Part shown: one piece after another, positions 1 through 11,123 of the stretch | Numbering within the stretch: position 1 is the first letter of the stretch | How the letters are laid out: every line of letters begins with the position of its first letter | From: Glycine soja | Lineage: Eukaryota > Streptophyta > Magnoliopsida > Fabales > Fabaceae | NCBI RefSeq assembly: GCF_004193775.1 | Contig: NC_041006.1 | Coordinates: 28,084,975-28,148,974 of the forward strand | DNA: 64,000 nucleotides | Direction: 5' to 3' | Position numbers and translations under genes: made by a program | The notes under the pieces: generated by a model | What the model saw: the letters and a program-made list of their open reading frames with translations, nothing else | Database searches by the model: none | Told to the model about the DNA's origin: nothing

Positions 1-52
1 TGAATCACACAGGATAATAGCTCCCCTCGAACCAACTAGGCTCTGATACCAT
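1..52 (-). mobile_element. Internal edge of an LTR retrotransposon with PBS
   Basis: On the minus strand, bases 51-40 read TGGTATCAGAGC, the usual plant initiator-Met tRNA primer binding site. It lies one base inside the end of the LTR at 53-725. The element body therefore continues to the left, outside the window, and this LTR is the 5' LTR of a minus-strand element rather than a solo LTR. Confidence 0.8.
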
Positions 53-725
53 TGTTGGGAAACACCAGCACTATTTCCCTCTCTGTAGACTCAAAATAGG
101 CACTTAACGGAAGCAAAAAAAAACAAGAAAAGAGAGTAGAAAAATGACACCAAGAATTTTTAACGTGAAAAACCCTTTCAATGTAAAAGGTAAAAACCAC
201 AGGACCAAGCCAGTAAATATTTCTACTATTTAAAAGTAGGATTACAATGACTCTCTCAATAGAAGAGAATACCTCTCAACCACACCCAACAAGGATGGTT
301 TACAATTCCTCTCAACTCTCACCAAGTGTGATGGAAACTGTATCTCTCTTTCTCTCAAAGAAGAATACATTAACTCTTTTTCTCACTCTCACTCTTGCTT
401 TACTTCTCTTTGGATGGGATGTGATGGGATGCTCCAACTCTTCACAAGTTTCCCTATTTATAGGAGAGGGGTGTGACTTCCTTTAAGAGTGAGTGATGGA
501 TGCCAATGAATGAGTTACATTCACAAAACTTCCTGTAACTCTAATATTCAATTTCTTAAGTGGAGTGTGTAATCTTAAGGTCAAAGGAACCAATTCCAAG
601 GCCTTGGAAAGTACTCCACAACTTCCTATGCATTCCTTGGAATGTGCTCTTCAATTTCGCATGTATTTGAATTTGCATGTTTACTTGAATTTGAATCAAC
701 CTTAATTATGAAGGAATTTCCAACA
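53..725 (-). mobile_element. 5' LTR of a minus-strand retrotransposon
   Basis: The segment begins TGTTGGGAAA and ends TTTCCAACA, matching inverted ends with TG...CA termini. It abuts a Met-tRNA primer binding site at 40-51. On the minus strand a TATAAATAG box lies at about 462-454, as expected for an LTR promoter. The superfamily cannot be decided because the coding region is outside the window. The short open frame at 247-486 lies inside the LTR and has no family resemblance. Confidence 0.8.
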
Positions 726-730
726 AAAAT

Positions 731-1312
731 AAGCGATCATATGGACCGATCAAGACATCCGTGCACCATTAAAAACAAGGTGAATGTTAGACCAAACCTT
801 GAAGGGTTCTAATAACAATGAAATTGTTGTTAAAGTTTATTATATCTCTACTACCACAAATCCCTTTACTTTGTGAGATTACAACCATCTTCAAGAGTAC
901 AATACAATCAACTTTTGCTAAAGAAACAATTGGACTTTGTGATATTCTCCAATAATAAAAGAAAGCCTAGATAATCCGGGATTCATAGAGAGTTGAGAGT
1001 AGTGTATGAGATAAAAACAAGAAATTGAAGACATGTATTAGTATCTCTCATCATTTGGAAAGACCCTTGGTCCCCATATTCTAATGCAAAGGACAAGAGT
1101 ACTACACTTAATCCATTAAATAGATGAAAACAACATAACCATACAATATCCTTAAATTCTCTGGAATTTTACATTTACCTATCCTAGCGGTCTATGAGTC
1201 TAAATTAAATTCAAAATAATAAAAATATCATAATAAGATTTAGATCAGACTTTAATCAGTGAAAGTATCACTCTAATAGTACCTTAGAATATCTTCCTGG
1301 TCTCAATCGGCC
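731..1312. repeat. Direct repeat, copy 1 (truncated by LTR)
   Basis: This block matches 2830-3369 in the same orientation, with scattered substitutions and small indels. Shared landmarks are atcatatggaccgatcaag at the left and atcttcctggt / atttcttcctggt at the right. The match starts within a few bases of the LTR end at 725, so the retrotransposon probably inserted at or inside this copy and the true left end lies beyond it. I do not recognise a coding family in either strand; copy 2 keeps a 63-codon open frame that is broken here. Confidence 0.75.
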
Positions 1313-2257
1313 AAATGAACAAAAGGTTTCAATCCTAAAATGATTTACAAGTCATTCTAATTTTTTATTTTTAATGATTTTAAACTCTTTTTAATTTCTA
1401 CGCATTTTTGTTTTAATGTTTTTAATATTTTTGTTATTAATATTAACAAATAATATTAACTTAAAATTGATCAAATAGTACTAAATTCTTTTTAAAAAGA
1501 TTTAATTATATTTTACATATTTATCATTAAGTAAACTAATAATTTCATATAATATTATTAATTAATTTTATTTGATAAAATTATTTTAATATTAACAATA
1601 GAAAATAATTTAACAATAAAATAATTGTTAAAATAAAAACAATATAATATATTAATATAAAATAAATAATACAAATTAAACACATATAAATTAAAAAGTA
1701 GAAATAATATTAGTTAACTTATATCTATGGACAATTACTATGCCTTTTAGTTCCAAACAATAAGTATTTGTTAGACCTGCATGAAATTGATTTTCTATCT
1801 CATTACTAATTAGTAATGAGTGGCTAAACAAAGGTGAGTCATGAATATGAAACAGAGCAGAGAGCATAAACCGTTCTGGAGGAGTTCGTACATTGTGTTG
1901 TGTCTAGAGGCCCAGTTATGAGTGTGAATTTAGTGATATTTGATGTTAGTATGTAATGTGAATGTGACTTTTATCATTGCAGAAGATCTACCTTTTTGTT
2001 TTTCTGAATATTTAGGACTTACATATGAAAATCATTCCATCACAGGCACTCAGACTGATACACATGGGGCTCTCACACAATAATACAGAGGGAATAATGA
2101 TATGCTTCCACGATGAGCCACGACTGTGATTTTTCACAGTGCCGTGTCCTTGTATGTGCATATCAAACAACATACTCATAAAAATAAAAATAAAAAAAGA
2201 AATGTGATCAAGAGTGCACGCCCATTATTTTGTCGTGGAAAAATCAATACAATCTAA
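1313..2257. other. AT-rich spacer without recognised features
   Basis: Very AT-rich sequence with runs of A and T and no convincing coding potential on either strand. I see no RNA gene or complete transposon here. Confidence 0.6.
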
Positions 2258-2590
2258 GGGCACGTTTTGATAGAAAAAAGATTTTATTGTTTCAGGAATT
2301 TTAAAGTGAAAAACTATGATTTCATTGTTCCATATGTAATTAATAAAAAAAATTGATAAAAAAATTATAATTTTTGGGAATCAATTTTAGATAGAATAGG
2401 AATCCAACTTTTTTGCGAGGATAAAAATTTTAATTACCTAATTTACACGCTTCTTTAATTTTCAATAATCATTTTAAGATTAACTAAATATATTTTACAC
2501 ATTTTCGGGAATCATAATTTTCAGGAATTCACTTTTTCAGGAATCAAATGTAAAAAAAAAAAAAAAAAATCTCCTCTATCAAACTTTCCC
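2258..2590. mobile_element. PIF/Harbinger (Tourist)-like MITE
   Basis: The left end reads GGGCACGTTTTGATAGA; the reverse complement of the right end reads GGGAAAGTTTGATAGAGG, giving imperfect terminal inverted repeats. Three-base flanks are TAA on the left and TGA on the right, compatible with a decayed TAA/TTA duplication typical of Harbinger elements. The body of about 333 bp is AT-rich and non-coding, including a long A run near 2552-2569. Classification rests on the end sequence and flank size only. Confidence 0.6.
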
Positions 2591-2829
2591 TGAGTAAATC
2601 TTAAATTAAGAGTTAAAAATAAATACCACTACTTCAACAGAAATTCTCAGATTGTTTGAATTTTCATGTGTTCACAGTTGAACACCAATGACCTCCGAAA
2701 GTGGAATTGCCATAAAACGGTCTTACTCTTTAAGGGTCAATCTTAAAATTTCTTATTCTTTAACGTTTTACTAGTTCAACATGCTTTCATAATTAATGGT
2801 TTCCTACTTAATTTTTTAAAATGCAAAAT

Positions 2830-3369
2830 CAGCTATCATATGGACCGATCAAGACATCCGTGCACCCTTGAAAGCAAGGTGAATGTTAGACCAAACCTTG
2901 AAGGGTTCTAATAACAATGAAATTGTTGTTAAATTTTATTATATCTACTACCACGAATTCCTTTACCTTGTGAGATTACAACCATCTTCAAGAATATAAT
3001 CAACTTCTCCTAAAGAAACATTTGGATAATGTGATATTCTCCAATAATAAAAGAAAGCCAGATAATCCAGACAGGATTCATAGAGAGTTGAGAGTAGTGT
3101 ATGAAAAAAAACAAGAAATTAAAGACATGTATTATTATCTCTCACCATTTGAAAAGACCCTTGGACCCCATATTCTAATGCCCAGGACAGGAGTACTACA
3201 CTCAATCCATTAAACAGATGAAAACAACATAACCATACAATATTCTTAAATATCCAAACATAATCTATGAAACTAAATTAAATTCAAAATAATAAAAATT
3301 TCATAATAAGATGTAGATCAGACTTTAACCGTGGAAGTATTACTCTAATATTTCTTCCTGGTTTCAATC
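2830..3369. repeat. Direct repeat, copy 2
   Basis: Second copy of the block at 731-1312, about 2.1 kb downstream and in the same orientation. It contains an open frame of 63 codons (3022-3213, plus strand) that is interrupted in copy 1. I find no known protein family in it, so I treat it as a repeat or decayed sequence, not a gene. Confidence 0.75.
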
Positions 3370-3913
3370 TAAGCTGTAAATTTCCTGGCCATCTAGCCTT
3401 CCCGGTATAAATAAGTTTGTATAGGCAAAAAAAAAAAAAAGCAACCATATTTAATAAGGATAGGAAAAACAAAAGGTTATATATGTGAACAAAAGTTCAA
3501 TTACACAACTAGTTCTCTCCAATATTGCCTGGCACTGGCTGCATTTAATTAGGGTTGAAGCATTCTGCATCAACGGTCATAAATTCTTCAATCCATCAAT
3601 GGTTCATGGGGTTGTAGACTTGTAGGTGGCTCACTTTATCCTTTCTCCACTGTTCGGTTCACCACAATTGTAACTTTTTCATTCACTTTTGTTAGAGCAT
3701 ACCAAGAACAACTTTCTGCTCACTTTAAGCCACGTTTGTATTTTCCCAAAAAGCTTTCCCACCAAATTGACACACAGACCATATATAATAAATAAACGAA
3801 TCAGTAAATAGATAAATAATTCTTATAAAAAGAAAAAACATAAACACAAACCCATAAACAAAAAACGTGTCACCCTAACAACTAACTTATAGTAACATAA
3901 AATATGTTGTTTA
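3370..3913. other. 3' flank of the MCTP gene
   Basis: AT-rich sequence downstream of the minus-strand MCTP stop codon, probably containing its 3' UTR and polyadenylation region. No other gene is seen. Confidence 0.5.
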
Positions 3914-6832
3914 TCACATAATCTGATCAGAAAAGGACGGGAGTCGCCGGAAGAAGTTAGCAGGGATAGACGGCATGTCATCGCGGAACCTCGGGTGGCG
4001 CAGGTAATAGAACCCCGCAACCAGCACAAAGCCCCTAAACGGCACCGCGTAGAACAGCAACGACATCACCAAACACAGCACCGCGAACAACCCCGTGGCA
4101 CGTGGGTCCCGCCAGCTAAACAGCGCCTCCAATCGCTCCCCCTGCGCCGCCACGTCACCCAGCAGCGTCTGCGCCCTCCCCGCAAGCGCGCGCAATCTGT
4201 CGTACCTGATCCGCACCACCTCCGCCGGCCGCGTGGTCGGAAACCCGTCAAACTCCTCGTCCAGCTCGTCCAGGCTCACCATGTCCACGTACGACATCCT
4301 CGGATCCATGTTTTGTGGGACCCTATGCCGGTAACGGAATCTCAGCACCAAAATCAAGAAAGCATACATGAACACAGTAGGGAGCAGTAAGTATGGGCAC
4401 AACACAATCGCTGCGAGCAGCACGTGCACCAGAACCGTCCTGGGAGGGTGCACCCACGTGCGGATCCCATCCACCCATCCCAGTAGGGTTGCCACACGTG
4501 AGAGACATCCCACCACTCTGAACCAGTTCGCCTTGCTCCGCCGCATGCTCCACACGTGAGTGTCGGAGTCCAGCATGAACTGAACCACTTCCTGACCCAA
4601 TGCCGGTTCAGACCGGGCGAGGCGAGCCGTTACGATCTTCATGGCCGTTTGGCGTAGGATGTCTTGTTGGGCCGGGCCGAAGGGGCGCACGTAGTGCATT
4701 CTTGGTAAGATTGGGCTTGCGTAGGCCTGCATTAGACTCAACCATGAGGAGCATGAGAATCTAACAGCAATCTCTATCTCCCCCATTCTCTTGGCGCCAC
4801 TTGGTAGCAAAACGACTAAGGAGTACGAGTTTACGTACACCCGGTTGGTGTCCAGCGTGGACAACCGCACGCGAACTTTCCCTACCCTGCAATCTCTGTT
4901 AGGTTCTCCATCTTCCCCTCGCTTGTATCTCCCGTTATCGAACACTCCAATGGTGAGAACCGTGCAAGGATCAAAAACATCCCACGTGTACTGTTCGTTC
5001 CATCTCGGGTTGAACCTGTCCATGATGGTTCGGGTTCGGACCCACTTGGGTCCGTATTTGGCCACCACGTAAGCGTCCGTGGTGCCACGTGTCCCGTCAT
5101 TGGTCTTCACCGGGAGAAGGTTCGCAGCGCCGCGAATCCCTACTTCGAGCAACCCGATTGGGGGCTTCGCGAGTTGCTTCGCCGAGGCTCGAACGTCGCT
5201 GGTCACGTGAGCGGTTTCGTCTATCACGTGATACCCTCCTTCCAAGCATACTCGAACGTGGATCCTACCCGTGTACGAATTGCTCTCGTCTTCGCTGGAG
5301 AGGTTGAACCATCTTGACTTCGGGTCCGTTCGATCATCTGTTCTCCGCTCGATGGATGCCACGTGGAGCTTCGCGTGGCCAACGGTTTTGGAATTTGACA
5401 CGTCCTCCACTGTGACCACCAAAAACGGCTCAAACGGCTCGGCTGCTACGAACACGAGGTCCTCGTTCCACGTTGGATTAGCCGAGCCAGGTGAGGCTCT
5501 TCCTGTTTTGAAAACCTGCGCGCCGAGCTGAGCCTTCACGTACAGCTCCGGATTTCGAGCCTTAGCCTCGGGTCCCGAACCTAGCTGCAAGTCCTGGGTT
5601 TGGATGACCGTTAGTCTCAGGTACCAAAGCTTGGGAGACAGATACACTTTAGCTCTTGTCTCCGGTATCAGCCCGCCAGAATCGGACTGCCAAGCCTCCT
5701 GAAAGGCCTCGTCAGCCTGAGTCCCGATCCAAACGGCGAGCATGACGTCATTTCCCGGCGAGGTTTCGGATTCGAGAGTGTACCACTGCGGAGCCAAAGG
5801 ACTATCCGGAGGAACTCTTTTAGGAACCTCCTGCAGATCAAACGACACCGTTCCGAGAGAACTCTCGCTTTTCTCATCCCCTTCTTTGACCTCCTCTGAC
5901 CAAACGGAAACCTCCAACGACGTCGAATTGAGGCCTTCTTTATCGAAGGCGAAAACCTGATCCCAGTCTTTGCCTTCACTCTCGCTTCTGGTCTTCACGC
6001 TGTGAGTCCCGATCACAAGCTTCGAGTAAACGGTCGAACCGGTTTCTGGTTTAGGTCTCTTCGCCTTCACCACGCGAACGTATAAAAACGGCATGCGATC
6101 AACGAGGTCGTAGGCACTGCAGCTCCGATCGCCTCTCAGAGATCGCAGTTCGTGATCGCTCACGTTCAGATCCGCACGCTTCTGCACTTCGCCGTGCTTT
6201 TCCTTCGGCGGCTTTGGCTTCTCCGTCTGCGCAATAGGTGGATTCTCCACCTCCGGCGGTGGCGGTGCCGCCGCCTCCGCCGTAGCCTCCTCCTTTGGTT
6301 TTTCTTCTTTTGATTCTTCTTTAGGTTTATTCTCATCTTCTTTCTTTTCCTTTTCCGGCGGCTTCTCCTCCGCCGCTGGTGCTGACTCTGCTTTCTCCTC
6401 ACCGGCGTTTTCTGTTTCCGGTGGATCGTCCTCGACGTACCAAACCTTGAGACCGAGCTCTCCTTTGATCTGAGAGAACACGCTCCTCTTCTCTAACGGA
6501 TAGTAGACAATCGCTTCGGAACCGGATTTCACAAACGTGCTTCCGGAAATCTTGACTTTGCCGAGAAAAGTGCTTCGTTTCCCTGTCCTCTTGTCGTTGT
6601 AGATATTCACCTCCAGCGTTTCGGAAGGCATGGAGTCTTTGTCGTGGACGATGAACTCGAGTTTCTCGTCCCATTGAGGATTGAGATCTCTCGATTTCGT
6701 CTTGGTTCGCCGTCGCTGGCCATCGAAGTCAACGATCGCGTAAGCACTCGCGGTTCCTTGACCATCCTTCGGCATCAGGTTCTTCGCGTTGCAAACCTCC
6801 ACCATGAGCTTCCTTCCAGCACCTTCCGCCAT
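3914..6832 (-). CDS. MCTP: MCTP / QUIRKY-like multiple C2 domain transmembrane protein
   Basis: Intronless 972-residue protein, as is usual for plant MCTPs. Order: C2 domain at about 8-135; a low-complexity linker rich in Lys, Glu and Pro at 139-215; C2 domains at about 245-370, 400-530 and 565-700; then the C-terminal PRT_C region with hydrophobic stretches near 810-850 and 910-945, ending in the family signature FFRRLPSFSD. The fourth C2 keeps TDAYVVAKYG. The first C2 has SAYAIVDF, as in QUIRKY, rather than the SDPY of classical calcium-binding C2s. Plant MCTPs tether the ER to the plasma membrane, many at plasmodesmata, and QUIRKY acts in organ shape signalling; which paralogue this is cannot be settled here. 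The start at 6832 gives MAEGAGRKLMVEV, right before the first C2. The gene is distinctly more GC-rich than its surroundings. Confidence 0.93.
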   Translation of the reverse strand: MAEGAGRKLMVEVCNAKNLMPKDGQGTASAYAIVDFDGQRRRTKTKSRDLNPQWDEKLEFIVHDKDSMPSETLEVNIYNDKRTGKRSTFLGKVKISGSTFVKSGSEAIVYYPLEKRSVFSQIKGELGLKVWYVEDDPPETENAGEEKAESAPAAEEKPPEKEKKEDENKPKEESKEEKPKEEATAEAAAPPPPEVENPPIAQTEKPKPPKEKHGEVQKRADLNVSDHELRSLRGDRSCSAYDLVDRMPFLYVRVVKAKRPKPETGSTVYSKLVIGTHSVKTRSESEGKDWDQVFAFDKEGLNSTSLEVSVWSEEVKEGDEKSESSLGTVSFDLQEVPKRVPPDSPLAPQWYTLESETSPGNDVMLAVWIGTQADEAFQEAWQSDSGGLIPETRAKVYLSPKLWYLRLTVIQTQDLQLGSGPEAKARNPELYVKAQLGAQVFKTGRASPGSANPTWNEDLVFVAAEPFEPFLVVTVEDVSNSKTVGHAKLHVASIERRTDDRTDPKSRWFNLSSEDESNSYTGRIHVRVCLEGGYHVIDETAHVTSDVRASAKQLAKPPIGLLEVGIRGAANLLPVKTNDGTRGTTDAYVVAKYGPKWVRTRTIMDRFNPRWNEQYTWDVFDPCTVLTIGVFDNGRYKRGEDGEPNRDCRVGKVRVRLSTLDTNRVYVNSYSLVVLLPSGAKRMGEIEIAVRFSCSSWLSLMQAYASPILPRMHYVRPFGPAQQDILRQTAMKIVTARLARSEPALGQEVVQFMLDSDTHVWSMRRSKANWFRVVGCLSRVATLLGWVDGIRTWVHPPRTVLVHVLLAAIVLCPYLLLPTVFMYAFLILVLRFRYRHRVPQNMDPRMSYVDMVSLDELDEEFDGFPTTRPAEVVRIRYDRLRALAGRAQTLLGDVAAQGERLEALFSWRDPRATGLFAVLCLVMSLLFYAVPFRGFVLVAGFYYLRHPRFRDDMPSIPANFFRRLPSFSDQIM

Positions 6833-7200
6833 AGATCATAGATGAATCTCGTGAAAGAGAAGCTTTTGAGAGAAAGAAAAAAAAAAAGGGAAAACAGAGG
6901 ACTTTTCTTCTTCCTTGTGCGTTAGTAACTGGCTTGTGTCTGTGTTTCTTGTTCTTATTCGTTATAAGGTTTGGTGGAACAGTGGAAATGAGTGTAGATG
7001 AGAGGAAGAAGAAAGTTTTGAGGCGAGAAAGCGAGGAGCTGGGACACGTAGGACGTGAGTGCCACGTTGCGGAATCTCGAGGGAAGACATATCTCAACGG
7101 GTGTTTTCTGCGGTACATGTTCCCTGCAGTCAAGGGAATCCCACGTTTCACGTAGTCAGTCACTTCACCACCGTTGGATTTTCTCCTCTTACACTCCCAG
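6833..7200 (-). promoter_or_regulatory. Upstream region of the MCTP gene
   Basis: The sequence just upstream of the MCTP start contains a CT-rich stretch on the coding strand (a GA/A-rich run at about 6854-6889 on the plus strand), typical of plant 5' UTRs. I could not place a confident TATA box. Confidence 0.35.
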
Positions 7201-8881
7201 CCCTTGATTTGCTTTGTCCGAAAAAAAAGGGAAAATAATGAAAGTAGAGTTAGATAGATATGAGTTTCTGCAGGGAATCTGTATCTGCAACGAGGAGGAT
7301 GCAGTGCAGTGCAGTTATTTTAAGAAATCCAAAAAGGACTATTGTATAAAAAATTAAAATTTGATGAAACTTCTTAAAAATGTACTTGTCTTTTCTTGAC
7401 TACATAACTGACTGCGGAAATTTGAATTTAAGAACGTTTTACAGAGTGTATGGTGCCTTGATGGGTTTAACTTATCTTAATGGGGCTTCTGCACCTTCCT
7501 GGACTCCTCTTGGCTGGTTTTGGAGCTTCCCTGTACTTCATGCACACTGTGCAATCAGTTCATTGCAATCGAAAAGGATTTTTGTTTCATGACTGGTGAT
7601 ATAAATATTGGCTTGTATGTTGGAAAGAAAGTGAGAATTGGAAAGGCCATAGTGAATGGGAAAACTAGAGATAAGGGAAAAATGAATATGATGAGATTTA
7701 CCATGTTTTCCTTTTTTGAAACTTAATATTTTGATGACAGATATGAGATGAAAAGTGATATGAATCAATCTCAACTTTTGGATTCTCTGGAAAGAATTTT
7801 GTTTGATTCATTTAACTAATCCCAACTAGTGGGAGAAGACTAGTTGTTTTTGTGGTTGTCTATGACAATAAAAATCTCTAAATTGTTTTCTGGGATCAAG
7901 CAAGATTTAGGTGCATAATGAGAGTTTGCATGAGTCTTTCATAACAGCCTTTTGTGTGCTGAACTTTTAACTTGTAATAAGACAAGGAGTGAATAAGTGG
8001 CTGTTTTGTTAACTAGTCCACCAGTCTATATCCGAACATTGAGGCCAACCTTCATTCCGTATGTTCTCCCAAAAGTTTTTCGTTATGGGTTTGTAGAAAA
8101 GACTTGTAGTTTCTAATGCTGCTGCCTGCTGATATGGATACTACTGCTCGTACTGACAGTAAAATCCATATCTATGAAAAGATAACCAATCAAATTGCAA
8201 AATTCAATAAGAAAACTCTCTTAATTTTGCTGAATTTATTAACTCAATATATAAATATGAATATTAATTAGCTCGTTATTTATTATGCATTGAAATACAA
8301 GGGCCTCAGTTGGAAGGCCAACTTTCAATAACTTTTTTACAGCTAAGTAAGCACCATCTCTCGAGTGGCTGAGAGGAAACATGTTTGTAACACTAATTCA
8401 GGGCTCAGTATACTAAAAAATTGTAGTAAATATGGAATGAGTAGCAAAATAATCTCTAAGACACTCTGGACTCTGGTGCAGAACTTCTAATTGGTTTGTT
8501 ACTGCTTCTAACTTAGGCTCCTGTGAATTTTATTTTACATCATTTAATTTGGAGATTTTTATCAAACCGGGTAGGGGATGTCTAATTTTGATAATTTTAT
8601 CACAGTACCATGGGCTTGTTTGGTGTGAGTCAGCGCAAATCAACCTCAGGATATTGTCTACAATTAATTAATAATGTAGACAAAGATACTCATGAAATTT
8701 AGTTCCTCTGTATATGATTCTTTATTTATTGCATCTCGGTCTAAATCCTCTGTTTCCTTTTTTTTTTTTTTGTCTTTTTTGGTTTTGCACACAGTGCCTT
8801 ATCCATTGTTTTGATAATAACAATAATAATATTGTACCATACAACCTATGAACTTATCAGTTATTTGGCTAGTGATACTTA
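7201..8881. other. Intergenic DNA without recognised gene
   Basis: AT-rich with only short chance open frames. I see no conserved domain, RNA gene or complete mobile element. Confidence 0.5.
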
Positions 8882-9258
8882 TGTAGAGTTCGACCCACGA
8901 ATTTGGTAATTACTTAGTTAAGACTGATTACCAGCTTTCCACGATCACACATGACACTCAGAGGATCAATTAGTCATTATAATTTCCTTAAGGTCAAACG
9001 TGTATATATAGACCCAAAGAAAACACAAGATACGTTTTAATCATTCCATATACCGATACATAAGTATCTCGGACCCAACTGACTTGATTGATGAAATTCT
9101 TTTTGCAAATACTTCTTCCGACACTAGGTTAGAAGATTAAGAGATTTCGCTCGACCACAGGTCACCACAACTCACCGGAACTCAACCATAACTCAGCCGA
9201 AACTTGACCACAACTCAGTCTGAAATCAGCGGAACAAATACAAAACCCACTTGTAGCA
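8882..9258 (+). mobile_element. LTR-like remnant
   Basis: The block begins TGTAGAGTTCGACCC, has a TATATATAG box near 9004-9012, then a more GC-rich stretch with repeated CACAACTCA motifs, and ends near TAGCA. That layout resembles a U3-R-U5 arrangement of a plant LTR. No matching target duplication was found, so the boundaries and even the LTR identity are tentative. Confidence 0.3.
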
Positions 9259-11123
9259 GCATTCTGGAAATGTGAACGTTGCTTTGTTTTATGATAGCTT
9301 TCTCGATCGGGCAATGGGTAGAGGAAATCAGGAAAACATTAAAGAAAAAAGTTCTGAACTTCAATGTACTCGTTACATGTTACTATATGTCGGCATTAAC
9401 CGCTATATGTACGGTACTGACAAGTTGCCCTACTATTTAATACCACTTGGCTAAAGAAAATTAATTGGAGTTGCAGGATTATGCTTTTGAGTTTCAATCT
9501 AATGTTCGTCGGCGTCTAAGATAGAAACTGAAAATTTTTTATACATCATGGTCCCTGTTATTAACGGTCGGATATAGTCATGCTAAGATAAATTTAACAT
9601 CAACAACCGATTATGATTTCATTTAATTGAAATTGCAAATTAATCACATAAATAAGAACTCGATTATGCTGCTTAAAATAGTCTTATTTTGTTGGCAACA
9701 CTGCTAATCACATTCATGATTATGTAAATGCTTGATATCTATGTAATTAGAACTGAAATGAACAAACTAGTCAAATTAATCTGATTCGAAATTGGACACT
9801 GTACAAATTTATTTTACCAAAAATCAACCGTGTAAATAATTAAGTGGGTAAGACTAAAGACTACTTTAGCCAATTAGCCTGCACTGTCATTGTCTCTAAG
9901 TTATTCGCAGTCTCCCAAAATATAACAGGTTCATCCCAACAAAGGTTGGGACAAAAGAACTAATTAGCTTTATTGAAACTAACCCAAGAACTCACAAAAT
10001 GAAAAGAAAAAAAAAATAAAGCTGTGGGAGATATTTATCTCTATAAAAAACTTCTGAAGCATTATATAATGAAAAAGATAGAGTTTGTAAAACTATCATA
10101 AACCAATAAGGAGATATAAGGGGAAACTCGATTTATAAGAACAAGTTAACGAGACCAAATCGGAGTAAATAATATTCTATTTAACTCAATAAATTATAAA
10201 TAATTTTATTTGTTTAATTAAATAAAAATGTTAACCTTTTGAAACATTAAACAAAATTATTTACATATGGTTTTGATTTATGATCAAATTTTATTTTTGG
10301 TTCTCAATAAATTTTTAACTTATTGATCCTAATAATTTTTTTTCCCTAAACCACTATCTAAATCACATTTCAAAGCAATATCTAAACAAATTTGGAGACA
10401 CAAAATAAAAGTATGGACCAAAAAGTTTAAACTAAAACAAAAATTTAATTATTTATCAAAAACCAAAAATATATTTAAATCTAATATATAATAAAACGAA
10501 AAACAAAAGAAGGAAAGATCATGAGTTCAATTCTCTCCACTAACAATTACCAACTAACATTTGTTTTGTTGATGATAAAAAAAAAAAAAAACTAATATAT
10601 AACAAGGAGTATTCAACTATTTTTTTGTGTAGATAATCCTTCATATAAATAGACTTAAATATGTTTTTAGTTTGAAATACTTGGTTTTGGCTCCAATTAA
10701 AACTCTATTCTTTTGTACTCTCAAATTTGCAGAATGTTTTTAGATCCTCAACTTCACTTTTGGGTTTAGTCCCTCAAATTCTCTTTAGGGGACTAAAAAC
10801 TACATTATGCAAAATTGAACTAAAAAAAATTATTAATTGGAGGACTTAAACTAAAAGTGTCTTAAATTTAAATTTAAGTCATATAAACATTATATCATTA
10901 TATTGTAAATGCCAAATCCGAAATGCATATGCATATTCTTCCCTTAATGTCATTTTTCTTATTCCATTTGAATGGGAAAACGAGGATTAAAGGGAAACTA
11001 ACCTCCAATAGAATGGAATGTTCAATTCTCTGGAGTGAAAAAGAAGCCTACAGATATACAAGAAAAGGGATATTGACATTTTTCTCAATACACTATAAAT
11101 ATGCAATACACTACAACACTACG
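9259..11123. other. AT-rich intergenic DNA downstream of HMA1
   Basis: Contains long A/T tracts. Near 10650-10880 there is a stretch with repeated 'ggactaaa'/'tttagtcc' motifs on both strands that looks like a degraded legume dispersed repeat. No gene is supported. Confidence 0.4.

Noticed and set aside
247..486. 79-codon open frame
   Set aside because: Lies wholly inside an LTR; the TATA box on the other strand explains the region better.
3995..5531. Many plus-strand open frames of 60-130 codons
   Set aside because: They are antisense or out-of-frame shadows of the GC-rich MCTP gene and show no domain of their own.
6166..6402. Arg-rich minus-strand frame
   Set aside because: Out-of-frame reading of the Lys/Glu/Pro-rich MCTP linker.
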